Shown here piece by piece: positions 35,477-44,322 of a stretch of DNA of 64,000 nt; position 1 is the stretch's first letter, and each line of letters starts with the position of its first letter. This DNA is from Endozoicomonas sp. NE40 (GTDB lineage: Bacteria; Pseudomonadota; Gammaproteobacteria; Pseudomonadales; Endozoicomonadaceae): positions 1,829,501-1,893,500 of the forward strand of contig NZ_JBEWTB010000002.1 in NCBI RefSeq assembly GCF_040549045.1. Direction: 5' to 3'. The translations under genes and the position numbers were made by a program. The notes below the pieces were generated by a model. It saw only the letters and a program-made list of their open reading frames with translations. It did not search any database and was not told the DNA's origin.

Positions 35477-36520
35477 CTATCCAGTGGCTTTCCAGTACTT
35501 ATTCCAGTCACCATTAGCCCTTAAAGTTCTAAGGTTCAACATATCGTGAGCATGCTCTGGTTTCCACCATGCTCCGGGAAGTTTCAACCGGGTTTGAACA
35601 ACAGAACGATTGGAGCTCTCTATTTCACCTGAACCGATAGGCAAATTGGCAGCTTCTGCCGCCTGATAATCAAATTGTCCGGGACGATTCCTGATATAGC
35701 GATGACACTCTTCCGATTTGTTGGCTTCCTTTCCAACCTTACCGTTACGATAAGGCTCAAGCTCTGCCAGAACTCTCTCTGACTCACCTGCTTTCATTCT
35801 TGTTTTTTGTTCATCAGTCCATTTTTTACGGGCTTTTTCATCTTTTCCAATGCACTCTTTAGCAGCATCTGCGATGTACTCACAAAGGTGATAGTAATCC
35901 ACCAGAAAACTTCCCTGAGATGCGAATACGCGGTCTGCCTGGCTGGCAATCCACTTAGCCCCATCACTTACACAATGAATAGATGACTGCCGATTCAAAC
36001 CTTGCTCAATAGCGCAACTCAACCACTGATCGCCTGCTTCACCGGGCTCTCCCATAACTACACGATGTCGCTTATCGCAACTTCCTTGTTCATAAACCAA
36101 GCAAAGCTTGGCCTCTTGCCAGTCAACTTTTCTGGCCTTGCGCTTGTCGCCTTCAGCTTCTTCATCAAAAAGAACCACTGGAATCATGCTGCCGTCCATT
36201 TCACCAATCAGCTGCTTGCCTTCTCCTACACATTCCTGACAATTTTTCAGGGAAGCTTTAGATTGCTCACTCATGCAGCGGGCGTGACCCAGGGTAATGG
36301 CTCGTACTGATGACTCAGGTACGATAACGCCATAATGCTCTTCCATTTTCTGTGAAGCTGTTGCAAAAGAACTGTCTGATGCAAAATCCACCAATCGCCG
36401 TTGTAACGGTAAAGAGTAGTCACGACAGTGGATATGGGCATTCTCGGAAAAAGGGCGTATACGATGCCCTGCAACGGTCAAGCATCGCTCACAGAGACGA
36501 ACTTTGCCGTAAGTGGTCAT
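35477..36520 (-). CDS. IS transposase, main frame (ISKra4-like)
   Basis: A 347-codon frame encoding the catalytic part of the transposase: a Cys-containing N-terminal block (VRLCERCLTVAGHRI), a helix-turn-helix-like segment (SFATASQKMEEHYGVIVPESSVRAITLGHA), then acidic catalytic candidates in IGEMDGSMIPVV, HCVSDGAKWI and GSGEIESSNRSVV. Its ATG lies inside the end of the upstream small frame. The likely functional product is a fusion made by a -1 shift at the A8 run at 36533-36540, giving about 438 aa. Confidence 0.88.
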   Translation of the reverse strand: MTTYGKVRLCERCLTVAGHRIRPFSENAHIHCRDYSLPLQRRLVDFASDSSFATASQKMEEHYGVIVPESSVRAITLGHARCMSEQSKASLKNCQECVGEGKQLIGEMDGSMIPVVLFDEEAEGDKRKARKVDWQEAKLCLVYEQGSCDKRHRVVMGEPGEAGDQWLSCAIEQGLNRQSSIHCVSDGAKWIASQADRVFASQGSFLVDYYHLCEYIADAAKECIGKDEKARKKWTDEQKTRMKAGESERVLAELEPYRNGKVGKEANKSEECHRYIRNRPGQFDYQAAEAANLPIGSGEIESSNRSVVQTRLKLPGAWWKPEHAHDMLNLRTLRANGDWNKYWKATG

Positions 36521-36792
36521 CCAGTGGAGGTCTTTTTTTTAGTATTTGATTCAGAGTGAAGATCGTGGGCCTCTTCAAACTTTTGCTTCTCTTTATGGGC
36601 TCCCCAGTCCGTCAGAAGCTCATTCCCCAGTTCTTTAAGGTTTTCAATGACAGCTTCCTCTGCTTCATCAGCCCGGTCAAGATGACCGGACTTGGCTTCT
36701 ACCAGACTGATCAATTCAGATACTCTTTTTTCAAGCTCTGGATGGGCAGCAAGTTTTTCCGCAAGGGTTTTGGAAGTAGACATGGAACGCAT
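36517..36792 (-). CDS. IS transposase, upstream frame (N-terminal part)
   Basis: A 91-codon frame (TLAEKLAAHPELEKRVSELISLVE, then AEEAVIENLKELGNELLTDWG) matching the helical N-terminus of ISKra4-type transposases. It ends at a TGA overlapping the main frame by four bases. On the coding strand the end reads ACT AAA AAA AAG ACC; a -1 slip continues as K-K-K-D-L-H-W-M-T-T-Y-G-K into the main frame. As usual for IS elements, the short product alone may act as a regulator. Confidence 0.8.
   Translation of the reverse strand: MRSMSTSKTLAEKLAAHPELEKRVSELISLVEAKSGHLDRADEAEEAVIENLKELGNELLTDWGAHKEKQKFEEAHDLHSESNTKKKTSTG
36533..36540 (-). promoter_or_regulatory. A8 slippery run for transposase frameshifting
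   Basis: Eight consecutive adenines on the coding strand lie just before the end of the first transposase frame. A -1 slip here joins both frames without a stop. Homopolymer A runs are the standard recoding site in IS elements. Confidence 0.65.
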
Positions 36793-36869
36793 CGGGTGAA
36801 AAATGAACTCTTAGCATTATGGCCAAGTTCTGGGAAATTGCTGACCGGGGAACACTTTTAATTGCACCC

Positions 36870-36878
36870 GTTGCGTAA
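36870..36878. repeat. 9-bp target site duplication, right copy
   Basis: GTTGCGTAA, identical to 35449-35457, directly follows the right terminal repeat of the insertion sequence. Confidence 0.93.
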
Positions 36879-37600
36879 CCTTCTGCCCCCGGATTCACAA
36901 TCACATCATTGCCAGCACCACCCTCACGAGTTCCCCGGTTAAACGGCAGAAAGAAGGTATCCATCCCTGCCAGTTTTGTCGTCATCGCAACCTCAAACTG
37001 ACTGACCGCAAAATGAACCAGCGCACCCCGTTTAAAGGTTAGAAGCGGTTCAGCCTTTTTGGTTTTCGGGTCTTTGGGCTGCCGATCCTTCATGTACTGA
37101 AGTCTGGCGTTATCCAGTGACTGTTTGAACGCAGACTTCAATTCACAGGTAGCAACAGGCAAACCATTAACGAATAGCGTCAGATCTATACGTCCATCAT
37201 AACCATTGGGTGAATAGATCAGTTCAGGAACGACTCGCAGCCGGTTTTTGCCATAACGCTCAAGCGTATCGGGGTTAAGGTGGTGGTCAGGCCTGAAGGT
37301 ACACACCTTCAGTTTTGCGCCCCGGTCTTTCAGTTCATTGCGTAAAAGCCAGAGCGTACCCTTTTTACCAAGCTCTCTGCCTATCGATTTCAAAAAGGCT
37401 TTGTCAGGGTTATTCGGGTAATGTTTAGTGAATCGTTCCCACTGTTCCGGCTGTGTCTCTTTGACATATCCCAACAGGTCTTCCGGGTAGAGAGCCAGCT
37501 CACGATCATACTGAGCCGACTCGCCCACCAGCCAGCCACTGTCTGTTAGCTGACCAATAATATAATTCTGGAAAACCAGTTCCCTTGCCTTATCCACCAC
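36870..37600 (-). pseudogene. hsdR: Type I restriction endonuclease HsdR, 5' portion
   Basis: The N-terminal part of HsdR: GYDGRIDLTLFVNGLPVATCELKS holds the PD-(D/E)XK nuclease residues (Asp then Glu-x-Lys), and the FKRGALVHFAVSQFEVAMTTKLAG and FLPFNRGTREGGAGNDVIVNPGAEGYAT blocks lead into the motor domain. The frame then enters the insertion sequence and ends about 46 codons later in element sequence (AIKSVPRSAISQ...). The 5' half could still make a truncated nuclease domain, but without the motor it should not restrict. Confidence 0.92.
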
Positions 37601-37686
37601 AAGCTCCTGAACGCTTCACTAAATACATGACACATGTTGTGTTTTATCATGTGTGGTGGTGCTTGGATATGGTGCTTCCGCTATTT

Positions 37687-38997
37687 TTATAACGTTTTCA
37701 ATCGGGACGCGTAATATAACGGCCAGGTCATATTCTGCGCTTCCTGCTCATTTCCACCCACCGAACCAATCAGCTTGATGGTACGCTCTGGTGAATAGCG
37801 TTCAATATAGGAACGCAAACTCTTGGCTTGAGTCCGGCGACCCGATTTCACTTCGACGGGAACAATCTCCCCTTCCCCTGTCTTAAACAGAAACTCAATT
37901 TCCGCCTTCTGATACTCCCAGGAATAGGTTGGATAAATCCCATTAGCCCGTAACTCATTCTGAACAAAGTTCTCTGCCAGATAGCCCTTATACTCAAAAC
38001 TCTGTTGCCGGTGTTCCTTGTAGCTGATATCGAGTAAATGACCCAGAAGCCCTATATCAAACAGAAACAGCTTAAAGAAGTTTTCTTTCCGGTAGGCTGA
38101 CAATGGTGTTTTAGGTTCACAGGCAATCGGATAACAACGGGAAATCAGTTTGGTTTTCTCCAGCCATTCAATAGGACCGGATAAATCCATGTAAGTTCTC
38201 TTGCGCTCTATCACACCATTAAAGCGATAGCGTTTTACCGATGCGTCAATATTGTTTGCAAGCTGAAGTGGAACATTGCGAAACACCATTTCAATATGGC
38301 TGGCATTGGTCTTACCACTGTATTTACCAAAGTCCCGCATATAACCTGAAAGCAAATCACCATGAACCTGGCTGACTTGCTGGCAACGTTCATTGACTCC
38401 GATATCCTGACTGCTAAACCAGGTAGCAACTGCTTCAGGCATACCACCGACAAAGTAGTAATCAAGCAGCAAATCCCAAAGCTTATTGTGGACAATTTTA
38501 GTCTGGCTGCCTTTACGAAAAGCCTGAAGAATCTTGCTATTGCCAGAGGCCATTACGAACTCTTCAAAACACATTGGAAACAGTTCGGCAGTCTCAACCT
38601 TGCCGACAGGGAACGAATCCAGAAGGCCAATATTGGACCCGGAAGCACACAGATAAAGATCAGGCCGCTGTTCAGCAAAAAACTTCAGGCTGTTCAGTGC
38701 CTCTGAACACTCTCCAATCTCGTCGAAGAACAGCAGGTCTTTTTCAGGATCAACATCTACGCCAAGTTCCAGTTCAATATTCTCAAGAACATCTGCCGGA
38801 TTCAGGCTTTCCGTAAACAGCTCCCGCAGGCCCGGATTGGCAAGGAAATCCAGTTTGATCACCTTCCCGAAATGCTGCCCAAAACTGGTTTCTACCAGCC
38901 AGGTTTTGCCGACCTGCCTCGCTCCGTCCAGCAGTAATGGCTTGCGGGTAGCCGCTTGTTTCCAGTCCAGCAATCGCTGAATTAATAGTCGTTCCAT
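37687..38997 (-). CDS. ATP-binding protein with AAA_14 and DUF4143 domains
   Basis: A 436-aa P-loop ATPase: Walker A LLLDGARQVGKTWLVE (~20-35), Walker B DLLFFDEIGE (~90-99), sensor LYLCASGSNIG, then a C-terminal DUF4143 domain with a restriction-endonuclease-like core (AENFVQNELRANG, YSWEYQKAEIEFLFKTGEGEIVPVEVKSG, where E-IEF and VEVK form a PD-(D/E)XK-type pattern). Such proteins are widespread, often in defence or mobile regions, and poorly understood. It sits between hsdR and the DUF5655 gene on the same strand, with an isolated upstream region carrying direct repeats, so it may have its own promoter. Confidence 0.88.
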   Translation of the reverse strand: MERLLIQRLLDWKQAATRKPLLLDGARQVGKTWLVETSFGQHFGKVIKLDFLANPGLRELFTESLNPADVLENIELELGVDVDPEKDLLFFDEIGECSEALNSLKFFAEQRPDLYLCASGSNIGLLDSFPVGKVETAELFPMCFEEFVMASGNSKILQAFRKGSQTKIVHNKLWDLLLDYYFVGGMPEAVATWFSSQDIGVNERCQQVSQVHGDLLSGYMRDFGKYSGKTNASHIEMVFRNVPLQLANNIDASVKRYRFNGVIERKRTYMDLSGPIEWLEKTKLISRCYPIACEPKTPLSAYRKENFFKLFLFDIGLLGHLLDISYKEHRQQSFEYKGYLAENFVQNELRANGIYPTYSWEYQKAEIEFLFKTGEGEIVPVEVKSGRRTQAKSLRSYIERYSPERTIKLIGSVGGNEQEAQNMTWPLYYASRLKTL

Positions 38998-39344
38998 AGG
39001 TTGAGATAGCCTTCAAAACCGGTATTCCTGAGGTTATTGTAGTATCGAAACCCTACCAAACCAACTTTTCAGGTACGACTTTAAGTAATAAATGCAACTT
39101 TTTTGGTACGACTTTTTTATTAAAAACCTACTTTTTAAGCCCCACTTACCGACAGAAAAGCTTGAAGCAAGCTGAGTATGGGATACATCAACGTCCGGAA
39201 ACCTGTATAGAAAACCCACATTTCCTATACATATCACCCGGGCATATATAGAAAAACGGCTTTTTGTATATAGATCAGAAAGGAATAAAGCCTGTAATCG
39301 GGTCAGCCACCAGCGTCCTCTTTCTTGACGCTTCAGGGGTTCAA
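38998..39344. other. Upstream region of the AAA/DUF4143 gene with 33-bp-spaced direct repeats
   Basis: Gene-free and AT-rich. The 21-mer CAACTTTTcaGGTACGACTTT at 39062-39082 recurs at 39095-39115 with two substitutions, a 33-bp spacing (about three helical turns). Several TATAG/TATAC stretches follow at 39200-39270. This suits an operator or promoter array for the minus-strand ATPase gene. Confidence 0.55.
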
Positions 39345-40268
39345 CTAGCCAACTTTGTAGCTGTCTTCAATGAGCTGTTTCGCTTTCTCAAAATCTTCCA
39401 GCGTCTTGATATTCACTTCCAGGTCACCCGTTCCCCAATGACCAATCCCTCTCACATCACGGGTAAAACCTTTCTCCATTGAGTAGTTATCAGGGTTCAG
39501 TTTCAGATAAAGCTGTAGCCGTGGATTGTTTTTGGCTGGGTGAACCTGGATACAGACAAAGTTCTTGATGCGTTTAAAGGCCAGATACAGTTTCAGCTCC
39601 TTGCGCTGGACTTCATCCCCCAGCCCATCAATGTAGTCACACACAGTGTTGTATAACTGAACCAGCGGTTGATCCGCTTTGGCGAGATTTTCACTGTGAG
39701 TTTTATCCGGGTTTCTGGAAGTAGAAGCCGCTGGGGGGCTGGCAACTGTGGTTTCACTGGAAACCGTCTGGGCATTCACCAGTTCCAGCAGCAACAAGTC
39801 TTCATCAAAATAGCGGTAACGCATCAGCTCAATATTCCGGTTGATCTGCTGTACCGCATGTTCGTCGTATTTATTGAAGTCACTGGCAACACAGATCAGG
39901 CGAGTGCCGCTCCATTCAATGTTTTCAGCCGCTTCCTTGCCGAACTTGTCCATCACCAGCCATTTAAACTCGGCCTGATGATCCAGCAGCCAGTCCAGAT
40001 AGAACAGTCCCTGATTAATTACATTCTCGTTGCTATGGCGTTTATATTCGACGATGACCGGACAACCATTTTCATCCAGTCCAAGACTATCAATGCGTCC
40101 TTTATGGGTTTTGCCGGTGCTGTATTCTGATGCCAGAAAACGCACGCCAAGAAACACTTCCATATCGCCTTCAATCAAAGCCTGAAGGTCTTTTTCCAGC
40201 CTGGCACTATGGCCACTTAACTCAACAGCGGAACCGTTCTGGAACCGGAATAGTTTGGCATCACTCAT
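39345..40268 (-). CDS. DUF5655 protein with PD-(D/E)XK nuclease-like domain
   Basis: A 307-aa protein. The N-terminal domain (~30-125) has the nuclease-type core HKGRIDSLGLDENGCPVIVEYKRHSNENVINQG (Asp, then Glu-x-Lys), as in NucS/DUF91-like proteins. The C-terminal ~100 residues (NTVCDYIDGLGDEVQRKELKLYLAFKRIKNFVCIQVHP to the end) form a DUF5655 domain. Start ATG at 40266-40268 (MSDAKLFRFQNG) with AGGA six bases upstream; a longer frame to 40304 lacks a site. It is part of the hsdMS-side operon, 76 bases after the DUF6933 gene. It may act as an accessory nuclease or DNA-end sensor; experimental roles are not established. Confidence 0.85.
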   Translation of the reverse strand: MSDAKLFRFQNGSAVELSGHSARLEKDLQALIEGDMEVFLGVRFLASEYSTGKTHKGRIDSLGLDENGCPVIVEYKRHSNENVINQGLFYLDWLLDHQAEFKWLVMDKFGKEAAENIEWSGTRLICVASDFNKYDEHAVQQINRNIELMRYRYFDEDLLLLELVNAQTVSSETTVASPPAASTSRNPDKTHSENLAKADQPLVQLYNTVCDYIDGLGDEVQRKELKLYLAFKRIKNFVCIQVHPAKNNPRLQLYLKLNPDNYSMEKGFTRDVRGIGHWGTGDLEVNIKTLEDFEKAKQLIEDSYKVG

Positions 40269-40343
40269 ACACAATCCTGTGTTACCAACCAAAGCCAGGG
40301 CCACCAGCCCCCGAGCTTTGTCTGATCTGTTAATTGAGGTTGG

Positions 40344-40775
40344 TTATAACAATCCGTCCACCAGCGCCTTCATTTCCTTATCAGGCCAGAGGCAGCCTTT
40401 GCGACCTTTAACGGTCAGCGGGCGGTTATTGAGCCATTGCTGAATATCCCCATGAGGCGTATCCATCTGCCAGTCGCCACAGAAATTAATGACCTGCTCC
40501 GCCTTTTCGAAATCCACATCACAGCACACTTCCAGAGCTTCAAGAAACAGCTGGTCAAACAGTTCCTTTGGCTCCTGAAGCAAGCCTTTGTTGACACCTT
40601 TTGCCAGCAGCATAAAACGGGTTTCATCTTCACAGAACAGCACACACTGACGACGCTGGTACGTTAAAAAATGCGCGTGCCAGTGTTGCAGTTTGCCGAT
40701 GGCAGGCATTTCGGCTTTTTTGGGTGGTTTTGCCGGAAGTTTTGCGGCGAGTTTGGCGGAGCAGTGGATAATCAT
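40344..40775 (-). CDS. DUF6933 family protein
   Basis: A 143-aa protein with the DUF6933 pattern MIIHCSAKLAAKL...WHAHFLTYQRRQCVLFCEDETRFMLLAKGV. Relatives often have an MIIHCT start, a conserved WHA motif and a nucleotidyl-transfer- or toxin-like small fold, but the function is unknown. The ATG overlaps the hsdS stop by four bases, so it is translationally coupled to the specificity subunit and presumably part of the system as built. Confidence 0.8.
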   Translation of the reverse strand: MIIHCSAKLAAKLPAKPPKKAEMPAIGKLQHWHAHFLTYQRRQCVLFCEDETRFMLLAKGVNKGLLQEPKELFDQLFLEALEVCCDVDFEKAEQVINFCGDWQMDTPHGDIQQWLNNRPLTVKGRKGCLWPDKEMKALVDGLL

Positions 40776-42103
40776 GCGGCTTCCTTATTCCAGTGGCGAA
40801 CGTCAATTTTTCCGGTGACGGCGGAGGAGATGAGGGCGGTGCGATGTTCTTTGAGAAGCCCTATCTGACGCAGTGACTTTTCCTCAAGGCGTTCAAACTT
40901 ATCCAGCTTCCCTTTCAGATACTCCATAATCGCTCTTCTTTCATCATCAGGCGGGATAATCAGCGGTGTCTCTTTGATGTTGGTTGAAGAAATAGAAGCC
41001 AGGTTAGTGCTTTGCTTGGCCACCCGATAAAAATGGAACTTCGCATACGATGCCCGTGTCAGTAAATCTAACCATTCCGGCTCAATACCTGTTGGCCTGA
41101 TCGCAAACACATGATTTTGATGAATACAGGGCTTTATCTCTGACCGCCACACAGCTCCTCGCCCAAGCTTGTCATTATCGCCACCTTCATTCATAAGAAC
41201 ATCACCGTCCTGAAGCTCATAGCGTGACAGGTCATGCGGTTCAATCTGAATATGATGAACATCGTCAAGTTTCAAATAGCCATCCTGAACATTAGCTACA
41301 CGCAGCATTGGAACATTAATGGTTTCTTTATCCTTTAGATCTTTACCCTTGGGAATACCAGACTGAAGCGTAGCTGTATGCTTTAGACGACGGACAATCC
41401 AATGCTCTGGCACTTCACCCAACCACTCCACACCAGAGTCTTTCATCGGCGCATCAGGGGTAAGCCCCTTGGTGACCGCATGGGAGATCACCGCCTGACG
41501 CTTTTCTTTCAGCAGGGTAATCAGTTGCTCCTGCTTTTGGATTAGCTGGTCGATTTTGGCGGTTTCGTGGTCAAGAAAGGAGCCAATTCTATCTCCCTCT
41601 TTTTTTGGAGGTGAAGGTAGCCGCACCTGAACAAAGTTGCTGTATCTTAATGCCTGACCATCACGGACCAAATTAGTAGTGGATTGCAGTGCCTGAATAT
41701 ATGAAGCACTTTTAAAAAGATACTTGTAGTACTTCGTGCTAATGCCATCCCTGGGAAGGAGTGGTACATAGGCAGAACTAATTGATCCGCTATATCCACA
41801 ATATTCAATCCCGCCCTGAAAGCTTCGCATACTGATAACAAAGTCACCACATTCTACTTTTTTAAGAATGTCATGCCCTTTCAGTACTTGAACAACTTTT
41901 TGCTGTTCCATCTTCATGAAAAGCTTTTGTGGAATAACTCCATACTTTTGCGAAGCGGTAAGCATTTCGTCTTCACGACTGGCTTTGTCATTTCGCTCAG
42001 CGAACATCCACTTACTGTACTCTACCCCCCAATGAGCGGGTATTGCTCCTAACCACTCAAAACCAGAGTCCTTATACTCCGGATATTTCTGATACTTGCT
42101 CAT
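40772..42103 (-). CDS. hsdS: Type I restriction-modification specificity subunit HsdS
   Basis: A 443-aa DNA-recognition subunit. Two target-recognition domains are seen: the first opens YKDSGFEWLGAIPAHW and the second MKDSGVEWLGEVPEHWIVRRLK. Each is followed by a conserved helical spacer (IGSFLDHETAKIDQLIQKQEQLITLLKEKRQAVISHAVTKGL and IMEYLKGKLDKFERLEEKSLRQIGLLKEHRTALISSAVTGKIDVRHW). The first TRD also has IPQKLFMKME, and the second NVPMLRVANVQDGYLKLDD. It shares one base with the hsdM stop. The two different TRDs imply an asymmetric bipartite target that cannot be predicted by eye. Confidence 0.94.
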   Translation of the reverse strand: MSKYQKYPEYKDSGFEWLGAIPAHWGVEYSKWMFAERNDKASREDEMLTASQKYGVIPQKLFMKMEQQKVVQVLKGHDILKKVECGDFVISMRSFQGGIEYCGYSGSISSAYVPLLPRDGISTKYYKYLFKSASYIQALQSTTNLVRDGQALRYSNFVQVRLPSPPKKEGDRIGSFLDHETAKIDQLIQKQEQLITLLKEKRQAVISHAVTKGLTPDAPMKDSGVEWLGEVPEHWIVRRLKHTATLQSGIPKGKDLKDKETINVPMLRVANVQDGYLKLDDVHHIQIEPHDLSRYELQDGDVLMNEGGDNDKLGRGAVWRSEIKPCIHQNHVFAIRPTGIEPEWLDLLTRASYAKFHFYRVAKQSTNLASISSTNIKETPLIIPPDDERRAIMEYLKGKLDKFERLEEKSLRQIGLLKEHRTALISSAVTGKIDVRHWNKEAA

Positions 42104-44094
42104 CAGGAATGAACCTCCTGAAGCAGCGCCATAATCTCCGCGCTCACCTTGTCCAGATCGGCATCAATGGCTTCCAGCGGTCGGGGCGGCTGATACTGGT
42201 AGAAATGACGGTTAAAGGGAATTTCATAACCGACAATACCCGGTTGTCCGTCCTGCTCATCGGTCTTGCCGGTATCAATCCAGGCATCCGGAACATGGGG
42301 CAACACTTCACGGGCAAAGTAGTCTTCAATGCTTTCGCTCAGAGGAACGTTTTCATTATCCCGCAGGTCCGGATTGGCTTCCGGCTGACCTTTCAGTTTG
42401 CCGGATTCATGGAAACAGGCTACTGCCTGTTCATCCTGTTCGGCAAAGTGTTTGCAGATTTGTTTCTTTTCTGCCGCTGTCATTTTTTCCGTAAAGCGGG
42501 CAAAAAACTCTTTGCGGCTCATGATCTTTGGCAAACCAATCAGGCTCTGTAAAACCTCAAACCCGGCTGGCGGTGCTAAGTCTATCTGAATGGTCGGGTC
42601 TTTCTTCTGGGCTTTTTCCAGATACTCACTGACATAGTTTTGCAGTCGTTCTTCAGTGACTTCAAAAGCCAGCTTTAATGGACGTTCAACGGTTATACGA
42701 CGATAGCCGAACTCTTTAGTGTCAAATACCTTACAAATGTTGGACTCTTCAAAGTGACCATGAAGCTCAACCACCTGCTCGATCTGTTGTTCAGTCATCA
42801 TCCGGCGCTTGCTGCCCAGAGATTTACGCATTGGCGCAAACAGGCTGGTCGCATTAATCAGCTGAACTTTGCCTTTGCGTTCTTTGGCTTTATGGTTGCA
42901 CAGCACCCAGACATAGGTGGCAATGCCGGTGTTATAGAACATATCGGTTGGCAGGGCGACAATGGTTTCCAGCAGGTCGCTTTCAAGAATATAACGGCGA
43001 ATCTCGCTTTCACCGCTGCCCGCACCACCAGTAAACAGTGGCGAGCCATTCAGAATAATACCAATGCGGGAACCGCCTTTTTTAACGTCCCTGAATTTAC
43101 TGATCAGGTGAAGCAGAAACAACAGAGAACCATCTGATACACGCGGCAGACCGGGACCAAAACGACCGTCGTACCCTTTAAATTTATGCTCATCGTTTAC
43201 CTGCTTCTGAACCTTTTTCCAGTCCACACCAAAGGGCGGGTTAGACAGCATGTAATCAAACTTTTCAGTTCGCAGCTGGTCGTCTGATAAGGTGTTGCCC
43301 AGTTTGATATTGTCGATCTTCTGACCTTTGATCAACATATCCGCCTTACAGATAGCATAAGATTCAGGGTTCAGTTCCTGACCAAACGCTGCCATGTGCG
43401 CCTGACTGTTCAACTCGTGAACGTACTCCATGCCGGAAGACAAAAAGCCACCGGTGCCTGAAGTCGGATCATAGATGGAACGGACAATACCGGGTTGTGT
43501 TAAAGCTTCATTGTCTTCACAAAACACTAAAGAAGTCGTTAGTCGTACAATGTCTCTGGGGGTAAAATGTTCACCAGCCGTTTCGTTGGAACTTTCCGCA
43601 AAACGACGGATCAGTTCTTCAAACACCAGACCCATTTCATAGTTCGAAATCGCTGCCGGGCTCAGGTCGATATTGGCGAACTTGTCACACACCTTGTAAA
43701 GCAGGTCGGCATCCTGAAGTTTGTCCAGAAAGTCTTCGAAAGCAAAGTGTTCAAAAATCTCACGAGCATCTTTGCTAAATGCCTGAACGTAGGCATCAAT
43801 GTTATCCAGCACCTGAGTTTCACCCAGTTTGCCCAGATCCATCTTCGAAGTGTTGTAAAACGGCAAATCTGCGGTATGAAGCAACACTTTTTCCTGTGCT
43901 TCCAGTGGCAAGCCTTTTACCTGCTCGTACTTGTTCAGCACCGCCTGCTTGCTGGGAGCCAACACACATTCCAGTCGGCGCAACAGGGTAAATGGCAGAA
44001 TTACACGCCCATACTGCGACTGTTTGAAATCACCACGAAGCAAATCAGCCACGGCCCAGATAAACGCTGCCGTGCTGCTGAAGTTGTTGGTCAT
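42103..44094 (-). CDS. hsdM: Type I restriction-modification methyltransferase HsdM
   Basis: N6-adenine methyltransferase, 663 aa, forming M2S with HsdS. The N-terminal HsdM_N helical domain (FIWAVADLLRGDFKQSQYGRVILPFTLLRRLECVL) is followed by the N6-MTase core: motif I IYDPTSGTGGFLS, catalytic motif IV NPPFGVDW. A long C-terminal region follows. Start: ATG at 44092-44094 (MTNNFSSTAAFIW, the family start) rather than the frame opening at 44163; GGGAA precedes it. First gene of the island operon, and intact, so DNA should still be methylated although hsdR is broken. Confidence 0.94.
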   Translation of the reverse strand: MTNNFSSTAAFIWAVADLLRGDFKQSQYGRVILPFTLLRRLECVLAPSKQAVLNKYEQVKGLPLEAQEKVLLHTADLPFYNTSKMDLGKLGETQVLDNIDAYVQAFSKDAREIFEHFAFEDFLDKLQDADLLYKVCDKFANIDLSPAAISNYEMGLVFEELIRRFAESSNETAGEHFTPRDIVRLTTSLVFCEDNEALTQPGIVRSIYDPTSGTGGFLSSGMEYVHELNSQAHMAAFGQELNPESYAICKADMLIKGQKIDNIKLGNTLSDDQLRTEKFDYMLSNPPFGVDWKKVQKQVNDEHKFKGYDGRFGPGLPRVSDGSLLFLLHLISKFRDVKKGGSRIGIILNGSPLFTGGAGSGESEIRRYILESDLLETIVALPTDMFYNTGIATYVWVLCNHKAKERKGKVQLINATSLFAPMRKSLGSKRRMMTEQQIEQVVELHGHFEESNICKVFDTKEFGYRRITVERPLKLAFEVTEERLQNYVSEYLEKAQKKDPTIQIDLAPPAGFEVLQSLIGLPKIMSRKEFFARFTEKMTAAEKKQICKHFAEQDEQAVACFHESGKLKGQPEANPDLRDNENVPLSESIEDYFAREVLPHVPDAWIDTGKTDEQDGQPGIVGYEIPFNRHFYQYQPPRPLEAIDADLDKVSAEIMALLQEVHS

Positions 44095-44322
44095 ATTGGG
44101 TTCCCGGTAATGCCTGGAGAAAATAATGGTGGGTATTGTGTGGTATGGGGTGGTAATGCTCAAGGTGAAGCAGGTATTTGAAATACACAGCTCCTCACCT
44201 CACTACCTTAGAGAGAGTTGCTATTTGAAGTTTCTGGAAAGAAAAACTGCTTCTGAAGGCGGCCCAGTGGCGGCCCGGAGATAAGAAGTATTTTGGAAAA
44301 AGTGCGAAACCCGCATGAAATA

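Larger units (their letters stand above)
35458..36869 (-). mobile_element. ISKra4-like insertion sequence, complete, 1,412 bp
   Basis: The ends are perfect 20-bp inverted repeats: GGGTGCAATTAAAAGTGTTC at 35458-35477 and its reverse complement at 36850-36869. The element is flanked by an exact 9-bp duplication (GTTGCGTAA) and carries a two-frame transposase. Perfect ends and duplication indicate recent insertion. Removing the element plus one duplication restores hsdR as ...EGYATAYLWEE..., proving the boundaries. Family assigned from the transposase C-terminus (IGSGEIESSNRSVVQTRLK, MLNLRTLRANG), which recalls ISKra4. Confidence 0.93.
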
